A stretch of DNA of 35,364 nt from Alphaproteobacteria bacterium (GCA_947473475.1 CANJBZ010000040.1:1-35364), one strand, 5' to 3'. Shown: positions 15,804-23,320, numbered from the stretch's first letter. Program-made: numbers and translations. The notes: generated by a model not told the origin, from the letters alone.

Positions 15804-15992
15804 ACGCCGACCTTTTTGCCCAACAGCTAGGAAAGCCACTATGGCAGGCTGCACAGGTGGAAGCGAGAGGCAAGCCCATAAAAGCTCCGGCCTCTTTCGT
15901 TATTCCTGTACCCGTCGACCGGCTTTAACGGCGTCGCTGATGTGGCCGCTCTTGCCGTCGATCCGCTTTAGGTAAAGGTTTCGGTTTCCGAA

Positions 15993-16029
15993 ACGAAAAG
16001 CCCCACCGGAAATCCAGCGGGGCTTTCGT
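15993..16029 (-). terminator. Terminator of the RcnB-like gene
   Basis: On the minus strand ACGAAAGCCCC pairs with GGGGCTTTTCGT around a loop of about 13 bases. It lies 14 bases after the stop codon of the RcnB-like gene and contains a T-run in the descending arm. Confidence 0.7.
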
Positions 16030-16042
16030 CAACAGTCCCGTC

Positions 16043-16363
16043 TCAGTAACGAACCACGACGTCCAGGATTCGGCCGGTACGGTTACTGACCAGCAAATAT
16101 TCGCCACCTGCACGTACCCAATGGGCATCGAAGACCGGGCGCGGCAGACGGTACCCGCGCCAATCGTCCACAAGGGCAAAGCGGCCATAAACCGGAACGA
16201 AACGCTCGCCACGCACCCAGCGATGCGGCCCCGGGATATAACGCACGACATGGTTGTCGCCCGGGCGGTGCATGGCGCCCCAATAGGCGGCGTCCGCAGC
16301 GGTTGCGCCAAACAAGGTGCCGGCAGCCAATGCAGCGGCGGCGATGGTTTTGAAAATGTTCAT
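16043..16363 (-). CDS. RcnB-family periplasmic protein, 106 aa
   Basis: The ATG at 16363 follows AGGAAAGGAAAGCCGCT. A Sec signal MNIFKTIAAAALAAGTLFG ends ADAA. The mature protein is short and rich in aromatic and basic residues: HRPGDNHVVRYIPGPHRWVR, then VDDWRGYRLPRPVFDAHWVR and GGEYLLVSNRTGRILDVVVR. The DWRxYxLPxP...WVRxGxxYLLV...TGxIxxVV pattern is the RcnB domain (PF11776). E. coli RcnB is a periplasmic protein needed for nickel and cobalt homeostasis. Many alphaproteobacterial members have unknown function, so a metal role here is only possible. Single-gene unit with its own terminator. Confidence 0.85.
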   Translation of the reverse strand: MNIFKTIAAAALAAGTLFGATAADAAYWGAMHRPGDNHVVRYIPGPHRWVRGERFVPVYGRFALVDDWRGYRLPRPVFDAHWVRAGGEYLLVSNRTGRILDVVVRY

Positions 16364-16529
16364 AGCGGCTTTCCTTTCCTCGCCCCCTCGGGGCATTGCC
16401 CGAGAAATCCTTCCGACGTCTTTCGTCGTTGGATGCGAGAATGGCGCAGCCGCGTTGAACCCACCCTGAACCCGGCTTTTAGCTGCCGTTCATTTTCCTA
16501 TTGAGGAGGGACCCTGCAATTCCTACCAG

Positions 16530-17099
16530 CTATTCCGGCAGCTTCAGTTCGGTCGCACCCGATTGCGTGCGTTGAAGCTGGAACACGATCGAGTCGATGA
16601 AGCGTCCCGGATCGGGCGAACCGTAATCGCCATTGGCCGGAAGAATGGTCGCTTCCAGAACGATCATCTTGCCGTTGACGAAATAGAAGCCGCCGAGTGT
16701 GCGCCCGCCATTGTTCGGCTGCTCGACCGTAATTTTGCGGCCGTAAATCGCGTCTTTGCCCGGCTCGACGCGGCCGAACGTGTCCATCAGAACCTTCTTC
16801 TTGTCCTGAAACATGTAGGCACGTTCGCCAATCAGCGAGGCGCCATCGGCCTGCGCCTGCATGAAGCTCATCACCGTGACTTTGTATTCGATATTGTCGT
16901 CAACCGAGCGGAAGATGATGCTCTCATGGGGGCCCGCGACTTGACCGCGATAGGTCCCGGTCGTCGTCTTCACGTCGCCGGGCGCTTCAAACGAAAAGCC
17001 CAATTTGTGGCTGACATAACTCTGCCAAGCGGCCTGCGCGGGCGCTGCCATCACGGCAAGCGACGCGCCCAACACTGTTGCAATTGCAATCCGGCGCAT
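16530..17099 (-). CDS. Secreted hypothetical protein, family A2, copy 1 (189 aa)
   Basis: A signal peptide MRRIAIATVLGASLAVMAAP ends QAA. The mature part begins WQSYVSHKLGFSFEAPGDVK and includes EYKVTVMSFMQ, YMFQDKKKVLMDTFGRVEPG, YGRKITVEQPNNGGRTLGGF and FVNGKMIVLEATILPANGDY, then PGRFIDSIVFQL. It is a paralog of the genes at 17120 and 18381. The 'GFSFEAPGD' opening and the 'RFxDSI' end recall DUF1795/PsbP-like secreted domains. It lies 20 bases after the stop of copy 2 on the same strand, so the two form an operon. Function unknown. Confidence 0.85.
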   Translation of the reverse strand: MRRIAIATVLGASLAVMAAPAQAAWQSYVSHKLGFSFEAPGDVKTTTGTYRGQVAGPHESIIFRSVDDNIEYKVTVMSFMQAQADGASLIGERAYMFQDKKKVLMDTFGRVEPGKDAIYGRKITVEQPNNGGRTLGGFYFVNGKMIVLEATILPANGDYGSPDPGRFIDSIVFQLQRTQSGATELKLPE

Positions 17100-17119
17100 G
17101 ATGTCCTCCCCTGGCCGTT

Positions 17120-17686
17120 CTATTTCGCCAGTTGCAGTTCGAGCGCGTCATCCGCGGCGCGAACCGGATAAAAGGTGATCGAGTCGACGAAGCGCGCCAT
17201 CTCCGGGCTATCCACATCGCCATCGGCCGGCACACTCGCCTGCAGAGTTACGATGCGTCCATTGACGAACCAGAACGCCGCGATGATCCGCCCGCCTTTG
17301 TTCGGCACATCGATGGAAAGCTTCCGGCCATATTTTCCGTCGACGCGGCCGAAGGCATCCATCAGCAGTTTCTTCTTATCCTGGAAAACATATTCAGCTT
17401 CGCCCAGCAGCGTCGCGGATTTGTTTGCTTGCGCGGTGGTATCGACGACAATGACTTTGTACTCGACACCTTCGTCCGTCGCGCGCCACACCATCGTGTC
17501 ACACGCGCCTGCAACCGGCGCCTGATATTTGCCTCTTTCGAATTTCAAATCGCCCGGCGCGGCAAACGCAAACCCCAGGGTATGGCTGATATAACCGCGC
17601 CATGCCGCGGAAGCAGGGGCGGACGAACCGATCAGCGCCGCGGTCGCAAAAGCCGCCACTGTCCATGCTGAAAAGCGTGAACGCAT
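17120..17686 (-). CDS. Secreted hypothetical protein, family A2, copy 2 (188 aa)
   Basis: The ATG at 17686 has GGAGGG six bases upstream; the open frame to 17773 adds an unlikely leader. The signal peptide ends SAPASAA. The mature part starts WRGYISHTLGFAFAAPGDLK and has EYKVIVVDTTAQA, YVFQDKKKLLMDAFGRVDG, KYGRKLSIDVPNKGGRIIAA, FWFVNGRIVTLQASVPADGD and MARFVDSITFYPV. Conservation with copy 1 is strongest in FQDKKKxLMDxFGRV and YGRKxxxxxPNxGGR. It is divergent from the DUF6152 gene at 17906, a layout repeated at 18381/19119. No enzyme motif. Confidence 0.86.
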   Translation of the reverse strand: MRSRFSAWTVAAFATAALIGSSAPASAAWRGYISHTLGFAFAAPGDLKFERGKYQAPVAGACDTMVWRATDEGVEYKVIVVDTTAQANKSATLLGEAEYVFQDKKKLLMDAFGRVDGKYGRKLSIDVPNKGGRIIAAFWFVNGRIVTLQASVPADGDVDSPEMARFVDSITFYPVRAADDALELQLAK

Positions 17687-17823
17687 GCTGCCCTCCAATG
17701 TCATCGCGCAGTTCGGGCTTATGCCCCCGCCCTTCACCGCACGCCGTCTCACCTGATGGAATGCTATCAACACCCATCGGTTTGGCCAAGCCGCTTCGGC
17801 GCACTACTTTCGGCCACCCTGCC

Positions 17824-17852
17824 TTTCGCCCTTATTGCAAAGGCAGTATATT
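17824..17852 (+). promoter_or_regulatory. Possible promoter of DUF6152 copy 1
   Basis: TTTCGC at 17824-17829 and TATATT at 17847-17852 are 17 bases apart, about 54 bases upstream of the ATG at 17906. The -35 match is poor, the -10 match is good. Confidence 0.3.
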
Positions 17853-17905
17853 GGCGTTGGGTAGGAATAAAAATTCGGGGTCAAACACAAGCCGGGAGGC
17901 GCACA

Positions 17906-18301
17906 ATGAAGTTGAGAGCTCTTTGCGTAGCCATGATTGCCGCAGCATCGTTTTCGGCGCCCGCGGGCGCGCATCATTCCTTCGCGATGTTCGATGCGGG
18001 CAAAACCGTCACGCTGCAGGGAACCGTGAAAGAGTTTGAGTGGACGAACCCGCATTCCTGGCTGCGCGTGAATGTGGCCGATGACAAAACCGGAAAGAAC
18101 CTGATGTGGGCTCTTGAGTTGAGTTCGCCGGCGCGCCTGACCACCATGGGCATGCATGCCGATACGGTGAAGCCGGGCGATAAGGTCTCCGTCACCTTCC
18201 ATCCGATGCGTGACGGCACCCGCGGCGGACAATTCATTCAGGCGGAACTGCCGGGCGGCAAACAAGTCGTCCGCGCCAACGCCAGAGACGAAAACGAATA
18301 G
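17906..18301 (+). CDS. DUF6152 family exported protein, copy 1 (131 aa)
   Basis: The ATG at 17906 follows GGGAGG; the long upstream frame extension has no support. A Sec signal (MKLRALCVAMIAAASFS... ending AGA) leads directly into the hallmark HHSFAMFDAGKTVTLQGTVK, then EFEWTNPHSWLRVNVAD, and a C-terminal LKPGD-equivalent VKPGDKVSVTFHPMRDGTRG. This is the DUF6152 pattern: an exported small beta-rich domain whose mature N-terminus begins with two histidines. The N-terminal His-His and NPHSW residues could bind a metal, but this is inference. It forms a divergent pair with the A2 gene at 17120-17686. Function unknown. Confidence 0.9.
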   Translation: MKLRALCVAMIAAASFSAPAGAHHSFAMFDAGKTVTLQGTVKEFEWTNPHSWLRVNVADDKTGKNLMWALELSSPARLTTMGMHADTVKPGDKVSVTFHPMRDGTRGGQFIQAELPGGKQVVRANARDENE

Positions 18302-18331
18302 ACGAACTGCACCACCGTCTGGCTCAAAAGC

Positions 18332-18364
18332 AAAAGGCGATCCCTCACGGGATCGCCTTTTTGT
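18332..18364. terminator. Terminator after DUF6152 copy 1, usable on both strands
   Basis: AAAAGGCGATCCC-TCAC-GGGATCGCCTTTTTG is a 13-bp stem with a 4-base loop and flanking A and T runs. It lies between the convergent DUF6152 copy 1 and A2 copy 3. Confidence 0.92.
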
Positions 18365-18380
18365 TTGCAAGGGAGGCGGC

Positions 18381-18983
18381 TTACTTCGCGCCGGGACGCA
18401 CGGGCGCGAGCAGACGCGGCCCATCTTCGCGATTGGCCGGCAGCGGCGGCGGCACATTCCAATCGCGCTCAAGGTTGTAACGGATCGAATCCTGAAAGCG
18501 CGCGGCTTCGGGATTTTCGACATCGCCCTTCGGCGTGATGACGCCCTCAAACATTAAGAGCAAGCCATTTACCAGATAGAGCTCGGTAATCTTCTTGCCG
18601 CCGTCTTTGGTCAGCACCGTTACGCGGCGGCCGTATTTGGCGTATTTCGGGCCGTTGTCCGTGCGTGCCGTCGTATCGGAGACAAGCTTGCCTTGTTGCG
18701 TCGCCAAAAACACCGCCTCTTCCAAAATCACCGGGGTTTCCGCCAGGCGATTTTTAAAATCGGCGATAACAACCTGATAAATCGTGCCGTCTTCTTCGGC
18801 GGAGATGATCGTGGTCGGGACCCGGCCCGCAACCACGCCGCGATGCTCGCCCTTGCTCATCTTGGGGGCAGCGGGAAAGTCCACGCCGAACCCATATTCC
18901 GGATAGGTAAAGGCCTTCCAGGCCGCTTGTGCCGGCGCCGCGATCAGCATCGTAGCTGCCATCGCTAAAGCGATTAGACGCAT
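18381..18983 (-). CDS. Secreted hypothetical protein, family A2, copy 3 (200 aa)
   Basis: The ATG at 18983 has GGGAGA upstream; the frame extension to 19094 crosses into the promoter region of the divergent gene. A signal peptide MRLIALAMAATMLIAAPAQA is followed by WKAFTYPEYGFGVDFPAAPK, VPTTIISAEEDGTIYQVVIA, YGRRVTVLTKDGGKKITEL and YLVNGLLLMFEGVITPKGDV, ending NPEAARFQDSIRYNL. This copy is the most divergent of the three. Its FGVDFPAAPK resembles the FTVNFPGEP of family A1, suggesting A1 and A2 share one fold. The C-terminus adds a proline-rich tail. It pairs divergently with the DUF6152 gene at 19119. Function unknown. Confidence 0.84.
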   Translation of the reverse strand: MRLIALAMAATMLIAAPAQAAWKAFTYPEYGFGVDFPAAPKMSKGEHRGVVAGRVPTTIISAEEDGTIYQVVIADFKNRLAETPVILEEAVFLATQQGKLVSDTTARTDNGPKYAKYGRRVTVLTKDGGKKITELYLVNGLLLMFEGVITPKGDVENPEAARFQDSIRYNLERDWNVPPPLPANREDGPRLLAPVRPGAK

Positions 18984-19051
18984 GAATGTCTCCCGATTTC
19001 TTTTCCGCCCTTGCCGCTTCTTACTCCACGCACCGTTCTGAAGCCATACCA

Positions 19052-19080
19052 TTGTACAAAAACGGTCCGGGCAATATACA
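19052..19080 (+). promoter_or_regulatory. Sigma70-like promoter of DUF6152 copy 2
   Basis: TTGTAC at 19052-19057 and TATACA at 19075-19080 are separated by exactly 17 bases, 38 bases upstream of the ATG at 19119. This is the best promoter match in the paralog cluster. Confidence 0.6.
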
Positions 19081-19118
19081 TCTCCCGTCATCATTTCGTT
19101 GCTCCGGGAGAACCGTCC

Positions 19119-19523
19119 ATGACGCTTAAGACTCTCAGCCTTGCGTTTGCCTTTGCTTCAGCCGCGGCCCTTCCCGCCTTGGCGCACCACTCCTTCTCGA
19201 TGTTCGATCAGGAGAAGGTCGTGCAGCTGAACGGGACCGTGAAAGAGCTGGAATGGACCAATCCGCATAGCTGGCTGCGCATCATGGTGGACGATCCCAA
19301 GACTCATCAGCCGCGCCAATGGTCGATCGAACTGGCTTCCGTCGGACAGCAGTCGCGTATCGGCTGGACACCGACAATCGTGAAGGCCGGTGACAAGGTA
19401 GCGGTCGAAATCAATCCGCTCAAAGACGGCACGCGCGGCGGCACGCTGCTGCTGATTACGCTGCCGGACGGCACCAAACTCGGTCACGGCGGCCAACGCG
19501 GCAACCCGCGCGGCGACAACTGA
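19119..19523 (+). CDS. DUF6152 family exported protein, copy 2 (134 aa)
   Basis: The ATG at 19119 has CGGGAGAACC upstream and lies 38 bases downstream of a good promoter. A signal peptide ends PALA; the mature protein starts HHSFSMFDQEKVVQLNGTVK and continues ELEWTNPHSWLRIMVDDP, RQWSIELASVGQQSRIGWTP, VKAGDKVAVEINPLKDGTRG and a C-terminal Gly-rich HGGQRGNPRGDN tail. It is the most divergent of the four DUF6152 copies. The Gly/Arg tail is not shared. The inverted repeat element at 19527 starts right after its stop. Confidence 0.9.
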   Translation: MTLKTLSLAFAFASAAALPALAHHSFSMFDQEKVVQLNGTVKELEWTNPHSWLRIMVDDPKTHQPRQWSIELASVGQQSRIGWTPTIVKAGDKVAVEINPLKDGTRGGTLLLITLPDGTKLGHGGQRGNPRGDN

Positions 19524-19526
19524 TTC

Positions 19527-19617
19527 GTGAGTGGTGAGTAGGGAATGGTGAGTGGCGGGGGCTGCCCAACAGCAATCTCCGCACCACTCATTACTCCCCC
19601 GCCCTCCCCCTACTCAG
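19527..19617. repeat. Long imperfect inverted repeat element, copy 2
   Basis: The left arm at about 19527-19556 (gtgagtggtgagtagggaat...) is complementary to the right arm at about 19584-19617 (ccactcattactccccc...), with a GCTGCCCAAC-containing loop. It matches the element at 9025-9117 in arms, loop and size. It lies between DUF6152 copies 2 and 3. Confidence 0.75.
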
Positions 19618-19664
19618 CTGCGGCGCGGCGGGATATATTTCGCCCATAAGACTGGGAGGATGAC

Positions 19665-20060
19665 ATGCACTTACGAACAATCGGATTGGCGGCGCTGACG
19701 GCGGCCGCGTTTGCAGCACCTGCTTTCGCGCACCATTCCTTCGCGATGTTCGACGCCGATAAAACGGTGACCGTGAAAGGCGTGGTCAAGGAATTCGAAT
19801 GGGTCAACCCGCACAGTTGGCTGCGTGTCACCCTTCAGGATCAGGCAACCGGCCGTCCGACTCAATGGGCCTTTGAAATGGGCCCGCCGCAGCAACAGAT
19901 TCGCCGCGGCTGGAAGCCCGACAGTCTGAAGCCCGGCGATCCGGTGACGCTGAGCATGCATCCCTTGCGCGACGGATCGCGCGGGGGCCAATTGCTGACC
20001 GCCACGCTTCCCGACGGTCGCACGCTTGGCGGCGCCGGCGCTCCTGCGGTTCAAGAATAA
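19665..20060 (+). CDS. DUF6152 family exported protein, copy 3 (131 aa)
   Basis: The ATG at 19665 follows GGGAGGATGAC. A signal peptide MHLRTIGLAALTAAAFAAP ends AFA; the mature protein starts HHSFAMFDADKTVTVKGVVK and has EFEWVNPHSWLRVTLQDQ, QWAFEMGPPQQQIRRGWKPD, LKPGDPVTLSMHPLRDGSRG and GQLLTATLPDGRTLGG. It is very similar to copy 4, 25 bases downstream on the same strand, so the two are a recent tandem duplication and probably one transcript. Function unknown. Confidence 0.91.
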   Translation: MHLRTIGLAALTAAAFAAPAFAHHSFAMFDADKTVTVKGVVKEFEWVNPHSWLRVTLQDQATGRPTQWAFEMGPPQQQIRRGWKPDSLKPGDPVTLSMHPLRDGSRGGQLLTATLPDGRTLGGAGAPAVQE

Positions 20061-20085
20061 TCCGTCCGGATAAGGAACCCCGACG

Positions 20086-20457
20086 ATGAACATCAAAGCT
20101 CTTGTTCTTTCCGCTGTTGCGGCACTCGCTCTCGCAGTGCCCGCCTCGGCGCATCATTCCTTTGCAATGTTCGATGCGGAAAAGACCGTCTCCGTCACCG
20201 GAACGGTGAAGGAATTTGAGTGGGTCAATCCGCATAGCTGGCTGCGTGTCACCATCGACGATCAGACGACGGGCCGCGCGGCGCAGTGGGCCTTTGAAAT
20301 GGGCTCCCCCGGTCAACAAGCGCAACGCGGCTGGAAGCCCGACAGCCTGAAGCCGGGCGACAAAGTCACGATCAGCTTTCATCCGTTGAAAGACGGCTCG
20401 CGCGGCGGCCAGCTCCTTACCGCGGCCTATCCCAACGGCGAACAGGTCGGCCGATAA
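20086..20457 (+). CDS. DUF6152 family exported protein, copy 4 (123 aa)
   Basis: The ATG at 20086 follows AAGGAACCCCGACG. A signal peptide MNIKALVLSAVAALALAVPA ends SA; the mature protein starts HHSFAMFDAEKTVSVTGTVK and has EFEWVNPHSWLRVTIDDQ, QWAFEMGSPGQQAQRGWKPD, LKPGDKVTISFHPLKDGSRG, and ends NGEQVGR. It is the shortest copy, lacking the Gly/Ala tail. It ends at a clear terminator, so copies 3 and 4 probably form one transcription unit. Confidence 0.91.
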   Translation: MNIKALVLSAVAALALAVPASAHHSFAMFDAEKTVSVTGTVKEFEWVNPHSWLRVTIDDQTTGRAAQWAFEMGSPGQQAQRGWKPDSLKPGDKVTISFHPLKDGSRGGQLLTAAYPNGEQVGR

Positions 20458-20473
20458 AGCTGCTGTCGTTTTG

Positions 20474-20512
20474 AAAGCCGCAGCGTCCCCCTGGCGCTAC
20501 GGCTTTTCTTTT
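20474..20512 (+). terminator. Terminator of the DUF6152 cluster
   Basis: AAAGCCGCAGCG at 20474-20485 pairs with CGCTACGGCTTT at 20495-20506 with a single mismatch, followed by TCTTTTC. It sits just before the end of the convergent PAP2-like gene. Confidence 0.85.
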
Positions 20513-21073
20513 CTACCAACGAGCTTGCAGCGAAAAACCAAGCGGCTGACGCGCAAATGCCGCCGGCATGAGTGCGGGGGCGGCAATTGGCCCGGGAAGC
20601 TCGCGGTAGCGGAGCGTCGTGATCTCGCTCGCAGCCCAGCCAAGCGCCGCGCCAGCGAAGACATCGTGCCAATAGTGGCGGCCCGACTCGACGCGTGACC
20701 AGCCGACGAAAGCTGCTACGGCGTAAGCCGGAAGGCCATAGCCCCAGCCGTAACGGATTTGCAGAAAACTCGCCGCGGAAAATGCTACCGCCGCCGAATC
20801 CGATGGAAACGAGTACCGGTCGGATTTGTCGGGCCGTTCTTCCTCGATCAGCTCCTGCAGCAGCAAAGAACTTCCCTCGGCGAGCAGTTCGGACGCACCG
20901 AGCTGCAATATCCCGTGCTCATCACTTTTCCCGAGTGAAATTCCCGCTGCGGCCACGGGCAACACAATGCGCAGAATTTCACCGGCCGTCCTTACATCCT
21001 GAGCGTATGCCGCTTCGGCAGGCGCCGCCGCGCAAACAGCAAGGCAAAGGCCGAGGACGGTACATCTGTACAC
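20513..21073 (-). CDS. PAP2-fold (phosphatidic acid phosphatase-like) protein with degenerate motifs, 186 aa
   Basis: The start is a GTG at 21073, three bases after the stop of the upstream hydrolase gene, with a signal-like N-terminus YRCTVLGLCLAVCAAAP. The PAP2 signature is present but altered. Motif 1 (K-x6-RP) reads QELIEEERP, with Gln for Lys. Motif 2 (SxxPSGH) reads RYSFPSDSA, with Asp-Ser for Gly-His. Motif 3 SRVESGRHYWHD is intact with its His and Asp. Loss of the motif 1 lysine and motif 2 histidine suggests weak or absent phosphatase activity, or a changed substrate. Other PAP2 proteins are membrane enzymes that dephosphorylate lipid phosphates; this one has only moderate hydrophobic segments. 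Likely translationally coupled to the hydrolase at 21077. Confidence 0.75.
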   Translation of the reverse strand: MYRCTVLGLCLAVCAAAPAEAAYAQDVRTAGEILRIVLPVAAAGISLGKSDEHGILQLGASELLAEGSSLLLQELIEEERPDKSDRYSFPSDSAAVAFSAASFLQIRYGWGYGLPAYAVAAFVGWSRVESGRHYWHDVFAGAALGWAASEITTLRYRELPGPIAAPALMPAAFARQPLGFSLQARW

Positions 21074-21076
21074 GGA

Positions 21077-22210
21077 TCAATGCAGGGTGTTGCGCAGCCA
21101 CTCGCCGATTAGGCCTGCGATCTGCAAATTGTTCTTTTCCAGCATCATCATGTGGCCATTGCCGTGAATGCCGCGATCGGCCAAACGGATGTGCGTGTTC
21201 TTCACGCCCGCCTGCGCCAAATATTGTGCCGTGCAGTGGTCGTAAGGCGCGTGATAGGACGCCTCGGACGAAATGATGACGACAGGAATATCGCGAAGTT
21301 TCGTCAGCGCGCGCGCCGGCTCCTTCTGCTTCCAGCATTTCAGAAGCTCCGGCCCGTCCGCTTTTTCCTGCTCGGCAAAAGCTAGATCGGACGCGTTTGT
21401 CACGCCGCCATAGGTGAGCGGCGCCGCCGTTATCCCCCATGGTTTCGTCAGCGGTCCCTGACTGAAATAATCCGGCGCGCCCTTGTAGACGACGTCGTAG
21501 ACAGGCGGCCCGTTCGGTTCGACCGCGACAATCGCTTTCACCAGATTGGGGCGGGCATCGGCAATGGGCCACCCCATCGCGCCGGATTGCGAATGCGTCA
21601 GCAGAATGGCCGGCCCGATCTTATCGAGCAGCGCGGCCCCCGCATCGCGGTTCAATTCCTGCTGCTTGGGAAAATCCGCAATCGAGGGCAATTGCTCGGC
21701 GTAGAACTGATCGAAGGCCGGATCGCCCGCGACGCCCGTCCCTGGCCATTGCGTGTGCAGCTTGGCTTGCGGCCAGAGTTTGGAACGCTCGGGCGCGGTA
21801 AAACGCTGCTCGACGGTGGCCACCGGACTGATGGCGGTTTTTCCGTACACGGACGCTAAAGCCGACCGGCCGCGCCCAGCCTGGTCGACGACATAAACGG
21901 CATAACCCTGCTTAAGAAAATACTGCGCCCAGCCTTCGCGCCCATCCGGCGTCCCCGTGAAATTGGAGCCCGATTGGCCGCCGCCATGGATCATCACAAT
22001 CGGATAAGGATGGGTGCGGTTTTTGGGAATTTGGTACTCGACATAGGCCTGACCGGCCATGAACTTGCCGTCCGGCGTATCGATATATTTGCCGCCCGCG
22101 AACAGGTAACCCAGGCTGGCGATCTCAAGAGCTCCCGTCTCGGCCGCCTGCGAAGGCGATGCCAATCCCGCCGCGAGAACCGCCGCAGCAACGACGCCAA
22201 ATTTGTTCAC
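21077..22210 (-). CDS. Exported alpha/beta hydrolase, 377 aa
   Basis: The preferred start is the GTG at 22210, with GAGGAGGG just upstream and a textbook signal peptide NKFGVVAAAVLAAGL...QAA; an ATG at 22252 is an alternative. Motifs from the GTG: oxyanion-hole HGGGQSG at 75-81, VVDQAGRGRSA near 108-117, nucleophile elbow THSQSGAMG with Ser208, and a C-terminal His in IHGNGHMMMLEKN. The alpha/beta-hydrolase fold with a large insertion (ALASVYGKTA...RFTAPERSKLWPQAK) resembles secreted esterases of unknown substrate. Next to another exported hydrolase and the PAP2-like protein, which suggests lipid or ester turnover in the periplasm (inference). Confidence 0.87.
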   Translation of the reverse strand: MNKFGVVAAAVLAAGLASPSQAAETGALEIASLGYLFAGGKYIDTPDGKFMAGQAYVEYQIPKNRTHPYPIVMIHGGGQSGSNFTGTPDGREGWAQYFLKQGYAVYVVDQAGRGRSALASVYGKTAISPVATVEQRFTAPERSKLWPQAKLHTQWPGTGVAGDPAFDQFYAEQLPSIADFPKQQELNRDAGAALLDKIGPAILLTHSQSGAMGWPIADARPNLVKAIVAVEPNGPPVYDVVYKGAPDYFSQGPLTKPWGITAAPLTYGGVTNASDLAFAEQEKADGPELLKCWKQKEPARALTKLRDIPVVIISSEASYHAPYDHCTAQYLAQAGVKNTHIRLADRGIHGNGHMMMLEKNNLQIAGLIGEWLRNTLH

Positions 22211-22270
22211 CCCACCCTCCTCTAACGCTCCAAGCGTACCCGAAGCGAGCATTGCCAGCCTAGCACGGTC

Positions 22271-23320
22271 TTATTTCGCGGCCATGGCCATCGGCGTACC
22301 AGCGCGGTTGCGCGCTTGCGCCGCCACCCAGAGCGAAATGTCCGCCCACCGCTCCCCGCCAGGCAGATCGCGCAGCAGCATGTGATAGCCGTTCGGATAG
22401 TGTTTGACGGCCGGCTTGGCGCCGAACTTCGCAAGCACCTGTTCCGTGGGGCCCTTGGGAATAATCTGATCGTTGCCGCCATATAGGAACATCATCGGCA
22501 GTTTGTTCAGCCCTGCGGGGGCTTCGTATGCTTCGTCCATCAGCGACACGAGGCCGTAAATCTCATCGGCGCGCGTGCGCTTCTGGAACAGCGGATCGCG
22601 GCCAATGGCAATCAGCATGGGAAGATTATCGCTCGGCGTGATCTTGAGCCCCGATCCCGAAAGCGCCCACCAGCGAAACGTGTGCGACGTGGTCCACAAC
22701 GCCAGCCGATAAGACAGCGGCATGGTCTTGCGGCTCCACACTGCGGGCGCGACCAGAATAATGCCATCGGCTTTGGGCGGAGCATTGGACGCGAACGCGG
22801 TCATTGCAACAGCGCCCCCCATGCTTTCGCCCAGCACATAGACGGGTAACCCCGGATGGCGCGTCTTCACCACGTCGACAAAGTCGGCAAGGTCGCGCCG
22901 CAGAATGGTATTGCCCGGCCAGATGCCCGGCTGCGGCGAGCGCCCGAAGCTGCGCTGGTCATAAGCGTAGGTGGTAATGCCGTGGTCTGCCCAAAACGGC
23001 GCGGGCATGGCGAACGCATTGGAATAATCGCTCATGCCGTGAAGCGCCACGATGACGGCGAACGGCATCTGCGCATCCCAATGCGTCAGGCCCAAGCGCA
23101 AACCGTCGCGCGTCACATAGCGATCCGGTGCGGGGCCTGCCGATTCAACCCGCTCGATAGCGGGCATGCGCATCTCCGGTCCTTCGGTCGCAACGCGAGG
23201 CGCACAGGCCGCCGTCAGCACAAGCGCGCACAGGGAAACGATGCGGACGAACGCTGCCAAGCGGGGGCGCGCAAATGCGGAAGCAACTCTGTCTCGAACC
23301 ACGGATTTTCCTTCAGCCAT
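22271..23320 (-). CDS. Alpha/beta hydrolase lipoprotein, lysophospholipase/monoacylglycerol-lipase type, 349 aa
   Basis: The N-terminus has a positively charged start and a hydrophobic core ending LVLTAAC, with Cys39 as lipobox cysteine, so it is probably a membrane-anchored lipoprotein. Motifs: ALHGMSDYSNAF at 92-103 (oxyanion hole), YAYDQRSFGRSPQPG, nucleophile elbow GESMGG with Ser166, acid YGGNDQIIP with Asp284, and His313 in YPNGYHMLLRD. These positions match the Hydrolase_4 (serine aminopeptidase S33 / monoglyceride lipase) family. The first 24 residues before the hydrophobic stretch are long for a lipoprotein signal, so an internal GTG start is possible. It is 60 bases upstream of the next hydrolase on the same strand. 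Confidence 0.87.
   Translation of the reverse strand: MAEGKSVVRDRVASAFARPRLAAFVRIVSLCALVLTAACAPRVATEGPEMRMPAIERVESAGPAPDRYVTRDGLRLGLTHWDAQMPFAVIVALHGMSDYSNAFAMPAPFWADHGITTYAYDQRSFGRSPQPGIWPGNTILRRDLADFVDVVKTRHPGLPVYVLGESMGGAVAMTAFASNAPPKADGIILVAPAVWSRKTMPLSYRLALWTTSHTFRWWALSGSGLKITPSDNLPMLIAIGRDPLFQKRTRADEIYGLVSLMDEAYEAPAGLNKLPMMFLYGGNDQIIPKGPTEQVLAKFGAKPAVKHYPNGYHMLLRDLPGGERWADISLWVAAQARNRAGTPMAMAAK

Noticed and set aside
7620..20512. A CRISPR array suggested by several repeats in intergenic regions.
   Set aside because: Repeats are dispersed single palindromes, not regularly spaced direct repeats, and no cas gene is present.
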